A stretch of DNA of 64,000 bases, taken from the NCBI GenBank assembly GCA_002633025.1, contig NMRB01001959.1:1-64000 (forward strand). The letters are read 5' to 3'. Positions 33,501 to 45,450 of the stretch are shown piece after piece; the first letter of the stretch is position 1, and the number at the start of each line of letters is the position of its first letter. The position numbers and the translations under genes are program-made. The notes beneath the pieces are model-generated. The model searched no databases, was not told the origin of the DNA, and was given only the letters and a program-made list of their open reading frames with translations. This stretch comes from Notospermus geniculatus. Its lineage: Eukaryota; Nemertea; Pilidiophora; Heteronemertea; Lineidae.

Positions 33501-33656
33501 ACTAGGGAGGTTTCGAAATCAAACGATAAATGCAAACTTTACGACAACGTTATTTTTCGTACTACACATTAACCAGATTTATATTGCACTTTCGGTACAA
33601 AAGTAACGTTGTCGTTAACGTTTACGTTTATCGTTTGATTTCGAAACCTCCCTATT
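33501..33656. mobile_element. MITE with GGGAGGTTTCGAAATC ends
   Basis: gggaggtttcgaaatcaaac and its complement bound about 150 bp. Another copy, opposite in interior orientation, is at 55640-55788. Sequence within is rich in aacgttgtcgttaacg words. Confidence 0.75.
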
Positions 33657-34125
33657 GTTATAAAGTGTACTTTGTAAAGTGCTTTTCACAATGTCCAGTC
33701 ATTTTTGCACTCATTTTACCCTGCAATGGAACCTAACCACAAACCACAAATGGTCCAATTATGTGTGCATGATTGCATGATTATCTTGAATCAAATATAG
33801 ACCTGAACAAGGTCCTATTAGAAGTTGGTCAACCGTGAACTGACATGCACACGTATGATTCCCAATTTGTGGTTTGTGGTTAGGTTCCATTGCAAGGTAA
33901 AATGAGTGCAAAAATGACTGGACATTCTGAAAAGCACTTTATCCTGTATTTGAATTTGGCGCCTTGTGCGTGAATAAATTAGAACCTGATATAACATTAT
34001 GCCACCCGCGGACAGTAGGGAAATGCAGCGCGACAAAAAATCCGTCCCTTCCTTTCGGTCGCGCATCGATCGCCGACGGTATTCGCAGTAGGAGGATGAA
34101 TCTAGCTGATGCTGTAACCGCGTAA
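33657..34125. other. Intron 2 of B, inverted repeat and conserved segment
   Basis: 33694-33760 and 33850-33935 are inverted copies (acaatgtccagtcatttttgc, ggaacctaaccacaaacc). From 34009 the sequence aligns with 57206 onward in D. Confidence 0.6.
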
Positions 34126-34696
<571 letters not shown>

Positions 34697-35379
34697 ATGC
34701 AGCCTCAAGCCTACCAATGGATGAAACGAAGAATGGCAAAGTTGTCGGCTACGGTATAACGCCTACAGTTTGTGGAAATCCAACTTTTATAAGCGGAAAG
34801 AACGGTAAGGCAATTAAGCTTGAACCACCGGCTTATTTGGATTATGAAGACCAACGGAGTCGGTGTTTAGGGAACATGGATCTCTGTAGCAAAGGTTGGT
34901 CTGCAGTCATGTATGTGTTTTTCACTAAAGTAGTCGGGGAAAAGCCAGATTATGTCCTTTCTAGTGGCGGTCAAACCAGACTTTCGAAAGTCGGGATGTA
35001 CATGGCGTATCACAACAATGGAGACATGAAGTCATCATTCAAGACTTCGACAAGAAGCTACACCGTCACCGTCAAGAACATTGCCCTTAAGACCTGGTAC
35101 CACGTAGGGTTAACCTGGAGTTCCAGTTCAGGTCTTAGGCTGTTCCTGAACGGCGCGCCTAAAAGTGAGGATAAGGGAGGAAAACGGATACAGGAGACCA
35201 GCGATAATCGTAAATCGTTCAGAATCGGAATGTCAAACAAACTAACTCCCGGGACAGGACTTGATTACTATGGAAAGTGCCTGATTGACGATCTGATTAT
35301 TTGGGAGAAATGGATATCTGCTGAGGTAATTTTAAACATCTTCAGAACACCAAACTATTCTACCGGTACAGGAAAGTGA
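34697..35379 (+). CDS. Gene B exon 3: laminin-G-like domain
   Basis: Acceptor ttctacag; the split codon gives DAASSLPMDE. Closely follows exon 3 of A: CLGNMDLCSKGWSAVMYVFF, TWYHVGLTWSSSSGLRLFLNG (in part) and CLIDDLIIWEKWIS. Same 683-nt length as A. It ends TGTGK and stop TGA. Substitutions relative to D cluster in the middle (VVGEKPDYVLSSGGQTRLSK), where a recognition surface could lie, though this is inference. Confidence 0.88.
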
Positions 35380-35385
35380 AATAAA
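35380..35385 (+). terminator. Polyadenylation signal abutting the B stop codon
   Basis: AATAAA begins on the base after TGA (35377-35379), implying an extremely short 3' UTR if used. The same hexamer overlaps the stop in D. Confidence 0.55.
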
Positions 35386-36118
35386 GTTATATAGTAACCG
35401 AGTTAGGGGCGAATGTGTCGTATCGTTCTGGTTTAGGCCTTTTCCCCTTCCCCTATTGCTCCCTCTGATTTGCTTTTGCCGGTCTCCTAGTCTTTCTTTC
35501 TATCTATTCATCTTATTCTGACGCCGTACTCTGTTTATTTGTAGGCGCTATTCTTTAGCTGCATTTCTCTTCATTCCATGTCATTTTTACAGGTCATACA
35601 TTATCTTCATGTCACTCTTACTCATTTTAAATTACACATGTCATAAATTATTAAACTTTCTTTCAGCCTAATTAGTTTTCTACTAATTACAGACACTCTC
35701 TTTTCGATTAGGTCTAGCACCAATTCTTGAGGCTTGGCCTCTATTCATTCCTTGCTGACACCTCCTGTTTGCACAGGGTATTTCAGATCTTAATTTGGGA
35801 TTCAGCTCAGCCTTTTCTGAAATCTAGTGTGGAAAAGTGCCAGCCTGAAGAAGACCCCAGTTGGGGTCGAAAATTTGCTAAGTTTTGGAAGTTGACTTCT
35901 TGATATTTACCACTTTGTGTGTCAATTTTTGTGCTTTCTTCTTTCGAGTAACACAAAAATGTATTCTTTACTCACTATCTTTCGGTAAAGGAAATACTAA
36001 TTTGCGACAGTCAAAATGACACTTAATTTCGTGGCCCACGAAATTCACAATTTCAAAATTACAAATTTCGTACTTTAGCGGATTACATCCCTAGGTAAGC
36101 CTACATATAGATTTGCAG
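35386..36118. other. 3' flank of B with dispersed repeat
   Basis: 35845-35945 is the plus-strand partner of the repeat at 28890-29000, with the hammerhead-like core at 35845-35878. 35998-36118 (gcgacagtcaaa, cgtggcccacgaaatt) aligns with 60493-60610 in D. Confidence 0.6.
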
Positions 36119-36127
36119 TTGGCCGTG

Positions 36128-37176
36128 CAATCTCGTACCAAGAGATTAGTTACGCTCGGCCGAGGTTGATGGTCGCTACACTTATCTCTGGAGACGGCTA
36201 AGCCCAGCGGTGGCTTCGTGAACCAAAATGCAATAGCAAGTGCGTTACACACGGCGCATCCCGCTTATCACTTCAAGTTTATACAGTGCGCCAAGTAGCG
36301 CTGTGGATTTTCCTCAATAAATACAACAGATCCCTCGGAAAAACCTTTCTAAGGACATTTTTGTGTGTAACATTTTATACTCAAGTCATTTCAGTGCATT
36401 TGTGGTCAAATTCGGTCTAAAATTGCACGATACCAAAAATCACACCTAAGGCGTGAAAATGGCTAGCCGTCTCCAGAGATTAGTGTAGCGACCGTCACCC
36501 TCGGCCCGAGCGTAACGAATCTCTGGACGCCATGTTCCCGGAACGCCGCGACGCGGCCAATCTGCGAAGCAATCTGACGTCAAAAGTGGAACGCTGAGGA
36601 CTGTGATATGGTTATGTTAATAATTTTTCGAGAATGACTAAAAATGGGCTGTGCTTCGCGACTAAGGCGCGTTTGAGGCTGGAACGCATGGGGAACGATG
36701 AAGACCGTAAAGACTGAAGTTTGAGACGTGGAATTGAGTAAGCAGAGCGTGAAATTATTATTTGCGGGCCTAATTTAGGTTTGGTGTATACGTCACACAA
36801 CGCCGCCGACTTGCGCGCCGCCGCCTGGTTACCCAGCCTCGTCCCAGGTGTAGTCACAGGCAACAGGAGTTCGTCTACAACACTGAAACACCCTTGAGAC
36901 ACCCCTGTGAGAGACAACACGTACACCCTTTAGTATGTATGCATCCCCTCTGTACTATAATAGGCCTATACAGTCTGTACACCCGAACCATGGAGAGGTA
37001 CACCCCTTTATGGTTCGGGTGTCGTCCATCGTTCATGTCATTATTGTATGCCAAGCCACTGTTCTGTTGTCGACGTTACAATTAATCCACACATATTGGC
37101 CTACTCATTACATGTATCTCAAGCCGCCCGGCTGAACCAACAATGACTGGTTCCGATTCCTCTGGGTTCGAGATTG
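36128..37176. mobile_element. Transposon with 9-bp target duplication in B 3' flank
   Basis: ttggccgtg at 36119-36127 is repeated at 37177-37185; D has a single uninterrupted copy (about 60606-60614). The ends are caatctcgtacc and ggttcgagattg. 36140-36530 is itself a hairpin (agagattagttacgctcgg arms). A 9-bp duplication is usual for Mutator-like elements; no transposase is visible. Confidence 0.7.
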
Positions 37177-37185
37177 TTGGCCGTG

Positions 37186-38199
37186 TTCTCAATGGTATTC
37201 CAAGGCAGCAAAAAAGCCACAACAGGAGTTGTGAAATCTGCACTTGGTAGCCAATTAATTCCCGATGTGAGTACTGTAATATATTCAAGATGGCGGCGTT
37301 CGATGGCGCGTTTGAATCAACGTCTGTGTGTGAGCGCCACCTGTGGTAACATGGNTTGGGATTTTAGGAGAAAACGAATTAGAAGCCTGAATTAACCATC
37401 TCCTATAAGTTTCATCAAGTATGCCTGTTCCAGTTACGCAATACTTCTCAAGGTCAGAGGCCACAGTTAATTAGCTCTAGAGTAGTAAACTTCTCATCGG
37501 AAACCATTGACATCGCTCCGATGTCCTTTTCTTGTTTCGAGAGTGTCTACTACTGTGAAAACACACATTTTATTGTGCTGTTGAAACTTACTGTGTATAT
37601 TATCATTACTCAAAATACAATTTAGACCTGTGGTGAAGTTATATTTGCCCTGCTCATCTCAGCCATATGTTGACAAAACAATGACAAGACGTCAGTGCGG
37701 TGAGAGAAGTAACTAAAATATCACGTTTATAATTTATTATTAATTCTAGCAGGTGGGAATGGCAAAGAAGAGTACATATGTATTTCTTTTTCTGGCAGTA
37801 GGCTATTCTACCCGCGAAATACATGTATCAGTAGTCAAGGGTCTAAAGTCGCGAGTTGATCACAAATAGCAGCAAGGAGGTTGCTGTAAATTTGCAGTGG
37901 ATTTTATCAACAGGAGGGGAGTTTTGTCAGGCCACAATTAATTTAACCGCATAACGTCAGAAAGTCTCAATGTCAAATTATGCAGGCGTCGAAGGGTGTT
38001 CAGAATGGCAAAGTTGCTTGGTCGGCTGAGTTCTGCCACCACGTGGACAAGGATTGGAAATGGAGCTGTTGTGAATAATCAAGGTCTCATTGATTTACCC
38101 TAATTCGAATTTCCTTAGGACGAGTAAGTCGAAGTCGAAGTGCTGTACAAAAAAGCTTAATTTTTCCGTTACATGTACTACAATGTATAAATACGGGAG
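37186..38199. other. 3' flank of B, duplicated near D
   Basis: 37186-37310 and 37500-38100 align in blocks with 60615-60740 and 61130-61710 (ttccaaggcagcaaa, agcaggtgggaatg, ctattctacccgcgaaatac, gttctgccac). No coding sequence. A caagatggcggcg YY1-like word is at 37286. One ambiguous base is near 37355. Confidence 0.65.
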
Positions 38200-38421
38200 A
38201 ATCCAACTTCCCTCGACTTCAGGTCATAAAAATTTTGTAAGTTCTAAAAATATTGTAATATACATGTAGTAGGGGTAGCATAATGGTAGATTGAACAGCT
38301 TAGGCCAATACAAGCTGTTCCATTTACCATTATGCTACCCCTCTATATTACGGTATTATTAGAACTTAGACAATTTTTATGACATGGACTCGCGTCGAGG
38401 TAAGTTGGATTCTCCCGTATG
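38200..38421. mobile_element. Palindromic MITE
   Basis: atacgggagaatccaacttc and complement bound a 220-bp palindrome with gtagcataatggta / taccattatgctac inner arms. Confidence 0.75.
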
Positions 38422-38590
38422 TTCTGGTCAATAATTCTAATAATCTGATTTATTGTACATTTGTTCGTGCTTAGGATGGAGTGGAGCTGACTTATTATGT
38501 AATTGCTGCTCCATGTACATGTAATCTTACTTCTTAATTAATTAACATGTAATCTTATTTCTTAATTATTTCTTAATTATTTATTTAAGA

Positions 38591-38690
38591 TGGGGATTTG
38601 GCCTAGTGGTTTAAGGCGTGTGCCCCTGAGTGCTGGCGATTGATGCCATATGCGAGGGTTCGTGGGTTCGATCCTGGTAGGAAGCAATGT
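38591..38690 (+). repeat. tRNA-derived SINE-like unit
   Basis: ggggatttggcctagtgg (A box) and gtgggttcgatcctgg (B box) about 65 bp apart. The acceptor ends do not pair, so it is not a functional tRNA. Two further copies are at 63674-63780 and 63907-64000. Confidence 0.65.
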
Positions 38691-39107
38691 CTTTCACCTT
38701 AGAAACCCGATTTCTATTTCATATTCTTAATTATTTGGGAGTGACTATTCGGCGAGCCCAGCTCTCTGTGCAGTCACTTTGTTTCAGCTTGGATAGCGCG
38801 CCGGGTTAATTAGGCTATGCGCTGCGGCGACCAATGAAAATTGAGATTACAAAACAGCAAAATGGCGGATTCGAATGATCGCCCTTCCACTTCGATCAAA
38901 TATCGGTGAAAAAAGAGCTGGGGCCTCCGGCTTATGCCAGTGTTTGGCCTAGTTTTGTTGATTTTAAAAAAAACATCACTATTGGAGTTGTTATTTGACA
39001 AGCAAAATGCTTTCCAAACACAGAAAATGGTCTTAGATGGCAAGCAAACAATGAATAGTCATAACCACCGCTCAATATTGGCCAATGAAACCGCGACGCT
39101 GCCAGCT
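38691..39107. other. Intergenic, no gene seen
   Basis: Overlapping open frames on both strands (38810-39043 minus, 38934-39152 plus) with no domain. Confidence 0.5.
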
Positions 39108-39180
39108 GTCTCGGTAGCTCAGTGGCTAGAGCGTGTGGCTAGCAAACGTTAGGTCCTCGGTTCGACTCCCGTCTGGGGCA
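39108..39180 (+). tRNA. tRNA-like gene, anticodon AGC (Ala) if real
   Basis: Exactly 73 nt. Acceptor gtctcgg pairs with ctggggc through three G-U pairs; D stem gctc/gagc; D loop agtggcta; A box tagctcagtgg; B box ggttcgactcc. The loop ctagcaa gives anticodon AGC. It is followed by ctttttc, a Pol III terminator. The anticodon and T stems pair poorly, so this may be a decayed tRNA or a SINE head. Confidence 0.4.
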
Positions 39181-39659
39181 ACTTTTTCTCACCACTTTTC
39201 CTGTCTCCTGTTTTTTTCTTTTGGCCTTTTCTTTTTTTCTGAAAATACTCTAAATCCACCGCCAACAAAAATGTAATCTGCTAAAATATGGACTTTCGTA
39301 AGTTAGAAATTATTCGTACATCTAGCATCGTTTTTACTGCCGCGCGACTAATTCACCATGGAGTTAGCAGAGAGGGCCACTCGCCAACACCTCATGAATA
39401 ATTAATGAGGCCCATCAGCTCGCTGAGCAAGGCTGAATTTGTTCACTGCACATCCATCCGGCTCGCTGTGCAACTGCGCAACACAAATCAGCTCAGAGAG
39501 CGGCTCGCCATCTAAGAACATGTATATATAACATTATTATCTATATAACGCATGCAAAACCTGTACAAGCGATACGAAAACAAAGAATAGGTGGAAGACA
39601 GGGGATTTGAACCTACATGATTTGAGATCTGCATGCAATTTAAAGCATGGCACACTCTG
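39181..39659. other. Intergenic with tRNA-like fragment
   Basis: 39590-39659 minus strand carries a ggttcaaatcccc B-box-like word. The same segment is at 62155-62225 (ggggatttgaacctacatg, gcatgcaatttaaagcatgg). It probably belongs to the duplicated B/D flank. Confidence 0.5.
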
Positions 39660-40115
39660 GCGACTTTTCAACGTTCACGTAGTCACGTTCAGGACTGAGT
39701 ATTTGGATTGAGCTAGATGATGTAGCGACTCCGCTCAACATTTTTCAACCATACGAGTTTGGTGAACATTTCTGAGCGTAACGTAAACAATACATGTAAA
39801 TCACAATATCTCAAGAGGTAAAATGCAGGTATTAATTGATCGTTCACCATTAACCTCAGTCGTTAACGAAATGGCGTACTCGGTACATTCACTCTCGGTG
39901 TTTGATCAACTTAGCAATTTATCGAAAGTTATATTCTACATTTCACACGCATCAGGCCGCTAATGCCATCATTTCCGGTGATGCCGGATCCAACATTTTA
40001 ACTCAATTGTGTTGTTCGCTGCCAGTTATCGATCTGGAGGTGTCCTAAATTATGGAGTATCTCATAACAGTCTGTCGAGGTATCTTGTAACGCCATTGAC
40101 AAGAAAATGTAAATG
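39660..40115. repeat. Partial copy of PAN-gene 5' flank
   Basis: Blocks tagtcacgttcaggactgag, ggtgaacatttctgagcgtaac, ggatccaacattttaactca and gtgtcctaaattatggag match 49319-49750 and 52312-52750 upstream of exons C and D. The copy runs into the N gap, so a further first exon could be hidden there. It lacks the short MITE present in the C and D copies. Confidence 0.7.
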
Positions 40116-40826
40116 NNNNNNNNNNNNNNNNNNNNNNNNNNNNNNNNNNNNNNNNNNNNNNNNNNNNNNNNNNNNNNNNNNNNNNNNNNNNNNNNNNNNN
40201 NNNNNNNNNNNNNNNNNNNNNNNNNNNNNNNNNNNNNNNNNNNNNNNNNNNNNNNNNNNNNNNNNNNNNNNNNNNNNNNNNNNNNNNNNNNNNNNNNNNN
40301 NNNNNNNNNNNNNNNNNNNNNNNNNNNNNNNNNNNNNNNNNNNNNNNNNNNNNNNNNNNNNNNNNNNNNNNNNNNNNNNNNNNNNNNNNNNNNNNNNNNN
40401 NNNNNNNNNNNNNNNNNNNNNNNNNNNNNNNNNNNNNNNNNNNNNNNNNNNNNNNNNNNNNNNNNNNNNNNNNNNNNNNNNNNNNNNNNNNNNNNNNNNN
40501 NNNNNNNNNNNNNNNNNNNNNNNNNNNNNNNNNNNNNNNNNNNNNNNNNNNNNNNNNNNNNNNNNNNNNNNNNNNNNNNNNNNNNNNNNNNNNNNNNNNN
40601 NNNNNNNNNNNNNNNNNNNNNNNNNNNNNNNNNNNNNNNNNNNNNNNNNNNNNNNNNNNNNNNNNNNNNNNNNNNNNNNNNNNNNNNNNNNNNNNNNNNN
40701 NNNNNNNNNNNNNNNNNNNNNNNNNNNNNNNNNNNNNNNNNNNNNNNNNNNNNNNNNNNNNNNNNNNNNNNNNNNNNNNNNNNNNNNNNNNNNNNNNNNN
40801 NNNNNNNNNNNNNNNNNNNNNNNNNN
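40116..40826. other. Assembly gap, 711 N
   Basis: Run of N between the partial 5' flank copy and a half-missing giant palindrome. Confidence 0.99.
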
Positions 40827-41480
40827 AAGTGGTTGCTGAGATATTTGAGATTATCAAAATTTTGATAGTTTGAGATTTTCGTGTTTTTCAGGAAATTTTG
40901 ATGTCATTAGTTAAAGCTAACCTCAGAATATGGGCTTACAAAATTGTGGAACTTTTTGCTTTAACTGGGCCGAGATATTCATATTTTCAGAATATCAAAA
41001 TGTTGATATGCAAAACTCTTTAACTTAAGACAGCTGTAACTTCCAACCAGTTTACGCTGAAAGTTCGAAAACTTCATTCTCCTACGTTTCTAGGTGAGCT
41101 CTGTCTACTAATATCAAATTTTTTTGAAAAATTGGAAATTCTTAAAATATCGAAATTTTGATAATCTCAAATATCTCAGCAACCACTCAAGATATTTTGA
41201 CGAAACAGAGCTCAAAATCCTTAGAAACTCTCACTCTATCAACCCTGTAACAAAAGTCACAAAAAAAATCCATAATAAAAATGTTGATTTTTAGGGGTTT
41301 TTCTAATGAGGTATTACATAATTATGATATTTCCAAATTTCCAAAAGTTTGATGCAGGAATATGACCAAGGTTATGTACTTTCATGTGGTACAAACCGTG
41401 TTAAAATTGGTCCAGTAGTATTTGAATATTCAAGGTAGTAGATGTAGATAAACTAATGTCAATGACTGTACATACATGGT
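40827..41480. mobile_element. Giant palindromic element, second copy (left arm in gap)
   Basis: Matches 29469-30105: agtggttgctgagatatttg, the centre, then the full right arm ending aatgtcaatgactgtac. The left outer arm would fall inside the N gap. Confidence 0.8.
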
Positions 41481-42285
41481 GCCAAGGAAATCCGCCGGTG
41501 GCTCAGTGGTGTCGTCTGCCATTGCAGGCCCAAACCGCATGCGCAGTAATGTGCTGCCACCTATAACTAGAGATCTTGTCAACTCGACAAACTGAACTCG
41601 TCACAGAGATGTGCGACTCGCCATGACAAGTACGTGTCACGAATGACGTACGTCCATGTAACTCGTCATACTGACTAAAGCATCTGGTCAATATTCATGG
41701 ACAATTTGCCGAGACAAGAATTTGTTTGGAGTGCAGTTAAACCTTTATGTTTGATTTCTTTATGAACAAACCCAAGGTGCAGTAATGACCACGTGAATTA
41801 GACCTTTTTACTAAAGAATGTCATCATATTAATAAGATGGTCAGTGATAAAGGCTACATGTAGATCGAAATGAGTCAAATGAAATGGTCAAATTTAAATG
41901 ACAAACTAGGACAGGGAAACACGTCAGTCGAAACGAAACGCAGATCGGCAATCATGCTCAATCGGAAAATGGCTGACATCAACCAATCTGATGAGAGAGA
42001 GGGAGGCCGACATTGTGTGGGATGTTGTGGGATTATAAGATGGTCACTAATATCTGCTAGAATGGACTCCTCTCCCGCAAAAAAACAACAACAAAAAACA
42101 ACTAAAGAAGAGACAAGCCCAACGGCAACAACGGTTCGCTGGCATGAGGCCGAGGTGTATACACCGGTCAGGAATGCTTCACAAGATTGTTCGAATCAAC
42201 GTATTTGAATGACCTTTAAATGAAATGTAAATGACAGTGCAATTTATATTTTTATAGTGCATGCGTTTCACTCAGGCCGACATAT
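41481..42285. other. Intergenic, no gene seen
   Basis: An A-box-like word (ggtggctcagtggt) at 41499 has no B box. The open frame at 41870-42208 is Lys/Gln-rich without a recognisable domain. Confidence 0.45.
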
Positions 42286-43313
42286 ATCGGGTGGGGCAGA
42301 AAAAACGACAACACTTTTTAATCTAGAATAATTCGAAAACTATTGTACGTAAAACGTTGAAATTTAAGATAGGGAAGTTTGACAACTCCACGCCAAATTG
42401 CAGGTCCATAGCATAAAAACTGTGAACATTATGACATTTTGAAAATTTTCGGTCAAGACCAGAAATGCCGGTCTGAGAGGTTACATCAGACCTACCCCAG
42501 TTCACATGGACAATGGACAATGTATCCCCGTCTTGCTCAAAGACGGCACACAAGCAGACTGACTCTGAACTACCTGGAGGAGGCAACTCCTCACTTAATT
42601 ATAAGGAAGGGTGAGTGGCCGCCACAGTCACCAGACTTGAAAGCTATGGATAGGCCATGTGGAACAGTCTCTCGGAAAAGGTTTACGAAGGGCGGACGAA
42701 ACCATTCATGGAAAATGAACTGAAGGAGAGAATAGACTCTATCACTCCAAAAGAGCGCAGCACCTGACGGGACAGCGTCATGACGTCCCACACGTCATTT
42801 CTGAACGCATGACGTGACTCGAAAAAAAATCCGGTTGTTTCAGCGATCATGACGTCGTGAAACAATCCGATTTTTTTTCGTCTCGCCTCAAAACATCATG
42901 AATGACGTGCGGGACGTCTTGGACGCTGTCCCGTCAGGTGCTGCACTCTTTTAGAGGAATATCCTGTATTCGGGAGAAATGGGCAGAAATAAGTGTAGAA
43001 GAAATAAGGAATTTTATTTCCCGGTGGAAAAAGCGCTTGCGTGCCGTCTTTGAGCAAGACAGGGGACACATTGTTCATGTGAAATGAGGTTAGGTCTCAG
43101 ATGTAACTTCTGAGACCGGCATTTTTGGTCTTGACCGAAAATTTTCAAAATGTCATAATTTTCACAGTTTTTATGCTATGAACCTGCACTTTGGAGTGGA
43201 GTTGTCAAACATCCCTATCTTACCACCTGTAAAATTTCAAAGTTATACGTACAATAGTTTTTGAATTATTCTAGTTTAAAAAGTGTTATCGTTTTTTCTG
43301 CCCCACCCGATAT
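42286..43313 (+). mobile_element. Decayed mariner-type element with long TIRs
   Basis: Terminal inverted repeats of about 210 bp (atcgggtggggcag ... ctgccccacccgat), with TA-rich flanks (tatat / atata). The interior plus-strand frames encode the mariner transposase end: RLAQRRHTSRLTLNYLEE, then WPPQSPDLK (the conserved WPxxSPDLNP box, here altered), and after a nested insertion KWAEISVEEIRNFISRWKKR to the stop at 43084-43086. The N-terminal half is missing. Ends of the same TIR appear at about 50070 and 53060. Confidence 0.8.
42749..42952. mobile_element. MITE nested in mariner transposase
   Basis: aaaagagcgcagcacctgac and complement bound a 204-bp palindrome rich in atgacgt words. It separates the ENELKERI-type codons from the C-terminal KWAEIS stretch of the transposase. 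Confidence 0.75.
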
Positions 43314-43619
43314 ACAGGTGTATTCTAGTCTTTATTTCATTAACTAATTCTAATAAGGCCTATTTTTGCATTTTATTTTGGTTGCGTACCACATGTAATT
43401 AATTCATCAATTGTTTTAACTGCACTTCCCTCTCTGTACGCTAGGGTCTCCGGGTACATTTTCCCTGTAGACAGATCCCGGTTACCCTCCATCTCCTTCT
43501 TTTTCTCCGATTTTATCTGCACCCAAATTTATTGTACCTTCCTCCTATGAAATCATGCAGATTTTACGGAATACCCGGTAATAAACTTTCTGTATTCTGT
43601 ATTCTGTACAGATATCCAA
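43314..43619. other. Intergenic, no feature seen
   Basis: No repeat pair, RNA or coding signal recognised. Confidence 0.5.
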
Positions 43620-43731
43620 CAGAAAGCACAAAGAACGGCACACAAAATGATATAAAAGGAAACGTCGTTTCCAAATTTCGCAAATTTTCGACCCTTCCTC
43701 AGGCACTTTCTAGTCGAGCTACATGTACCAG

Positions 43732-44445
43732 GGTCCAGTTCCTGAAACAACGCTAACTCAGCGATAGCCCTTAGCGTGGCGTTAAACCCTAGTTAACGCC
43801 ATGTTAAATTTAACGTGGCGCTAAGCGGGTTCCAGAAAGAGCGATAGTCTGACAATGGCGCTAAGTCAGCGTTAAAGTTAACGCCTGCATGACCCACCTC
43901 TAGCCAACGATAAGTCAGCGCTAACTTCCATGTTCTTTTCTTAGATGGCCCTAAATAATGCATTTTATGGCAATTATGTGTATATTTTTTCCATATAATG
44001 ACCTAAACTATAAAATTAGAGACAGAAAAAGAAATATGAAATATTCACAAGTTGGCTGACTGCCTCTAACTTGGAAGATTTTCTATTTTTCACACATTGG
44101 CCCCAAACTTGCCCCTCACTGTCAGAAAATCCTCTGCTGCATGCTGCACTCAAGAAACTGACTCAGGAAAACTTGAATTTGGTGGTTTCTCCCTGTTTTT
44201 CTTGACAGGCTTGACATGGTTGCTCCAGTGGCGGCCATCTTGAATTTTCAGTGTCAAGAAAACATATCCCTAGCAACTAGCGTTAAACATGGCGTTAGCT
44301 GGCGTTAGACAGCGTTAGTTATCGCTGGTGCTAACGCTGTCTCTGGAACCACTATCTAGCGCCACGTTAGCTATCGCTGGCTAACGTGGCGTTATCCCTA
44401 ACGCCATATGTTAAATTTAACGCTGTTTCAGGAACTGGGCCCAGA
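43732..44445. mobile_element. MITE rich in TAACGC/GCGTTA
   Basis: Ends gggtccagttcctgaaac and gtttcaggaactgggccc. The interior has repeated ggcgttaac, gctaacg and agcgatag words in both orientations. Confidence 0.7.
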
Positions 44446-45136
44446 AGTGTAATGAGCTGGATCCTAAAATTACAAATAGATCTGAAGTAAGGAAACCCTG
44501 TGCAAACCATCCTCGCACCCAGGGTCTCCACAACCGGCTCCCAAACTCGCGCTTGGTTCAGACCCTGGCGACATCCATGCCATTTTAGTGGGGAACCAGC
44601 GGAGCACTCGACTCCGCCGAATCCAGCCAATCACAGTGAAGCTTCTATCCTGTCTTGGTCATATCCCAAATATGGTAGCTGTGAAAATTTCTCGAGTCGC
44701 TGACAAACTCGCTGAGTTTCTGATTGTTCCTGAATTAACTTCGCCTCAACATGATTCTCGCGGATTATCTTGTCAACGAGGACGTACTGATGGGATCAGA
44801 ACACGAAGGTATGATCCAGTTCATGTGTTTGGGGCAGCTGTCATTCGGCAGCGTGCATAAATTATGGAATGAGATACAATGCTAGGAGCCTGGTATCCGG
44901 TAACTCGTAATACCAGATGTATGTGCAGACGTTATAGCATTAGGCGCGATATTTGTCCATTACATCAAGTGGCATTTCCCCACTGCTTTGCATGGTTTGT
45001 TCGTGAATTACCAATTGGCGAGTACACATTGAGGGAATGTCCGTCTTCCCCACCGAAACGGGGTGGATGTCCTCAGGGCATTGAGGGAGGGTACGACCGT
45101 AAATGACCTGAGATTCTCAGGATGTGTGCAAGTTTT

Positions 45137-45297
45137 AAGCCGGCCATACACGATCAATATTATTGCACAATATGGGGCCCAAAATAGGGGCATGTGCTTC
45201 TGACATGTTGGGTGGAAGAAGGATTGGCAATAATATCGCCCATTTTGGTCCTCAGACATATTGTGCAATAATATTGAACGTGTATGGGCGGCTTTAG
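45137..45297. mobile_element. 161-bp MITE
   Basis: aagccggccatacacgatcaatattattgcac-type arms (about 38 bp) inverted at both ends. No coding capacity. Confidence 0.75.
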
Positions 45298-45450
45298 TTG
45301 AATAGAAACAAAGCCCCACATCCTGTTTGCACAGGGTTTCCTTACTTCAGATCTATTTGTAATGTTGGGATCCAGTTCATTTCACTTCTGGTAGCTCGAC
45401 TAGAAAGTGCCTGAGGAAGATCCCGGATGGGGTCGAAAATTTGCGAAATA

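Larger units (their letters stand above)
43620..45450. mobile_element. Composite inverted repeat with nested MITEs
   Basis: The outer arms (43680-43730 and 45395-45444: ctcaggcactttctagtcgagct and complement) carry the hammerhead-like core. Second-layer arms 44446-44505 and 45323-45395 share ggatcc...acaaatagatctgaagtaagg. Nested in it are a 0.7-kb MITE and a 160-bp MITE. Sequence 44512-45130 is unclassified, with open frames but no domain. Confidence 0.6.

Noticed and set aside
40009-40865. Frames of 250-276 codons
   Set aside because: Made of N residues across the 711-N gap.
41490-41560. A-box-like tRNA word ggtggctcagtggt
   Set aside because: No B box at a suitable distance and no stems.
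44500-45106. Three overlapping frames
   Set aside because: No domain, no splice-consistent partner, inside a composite inverted repeat.
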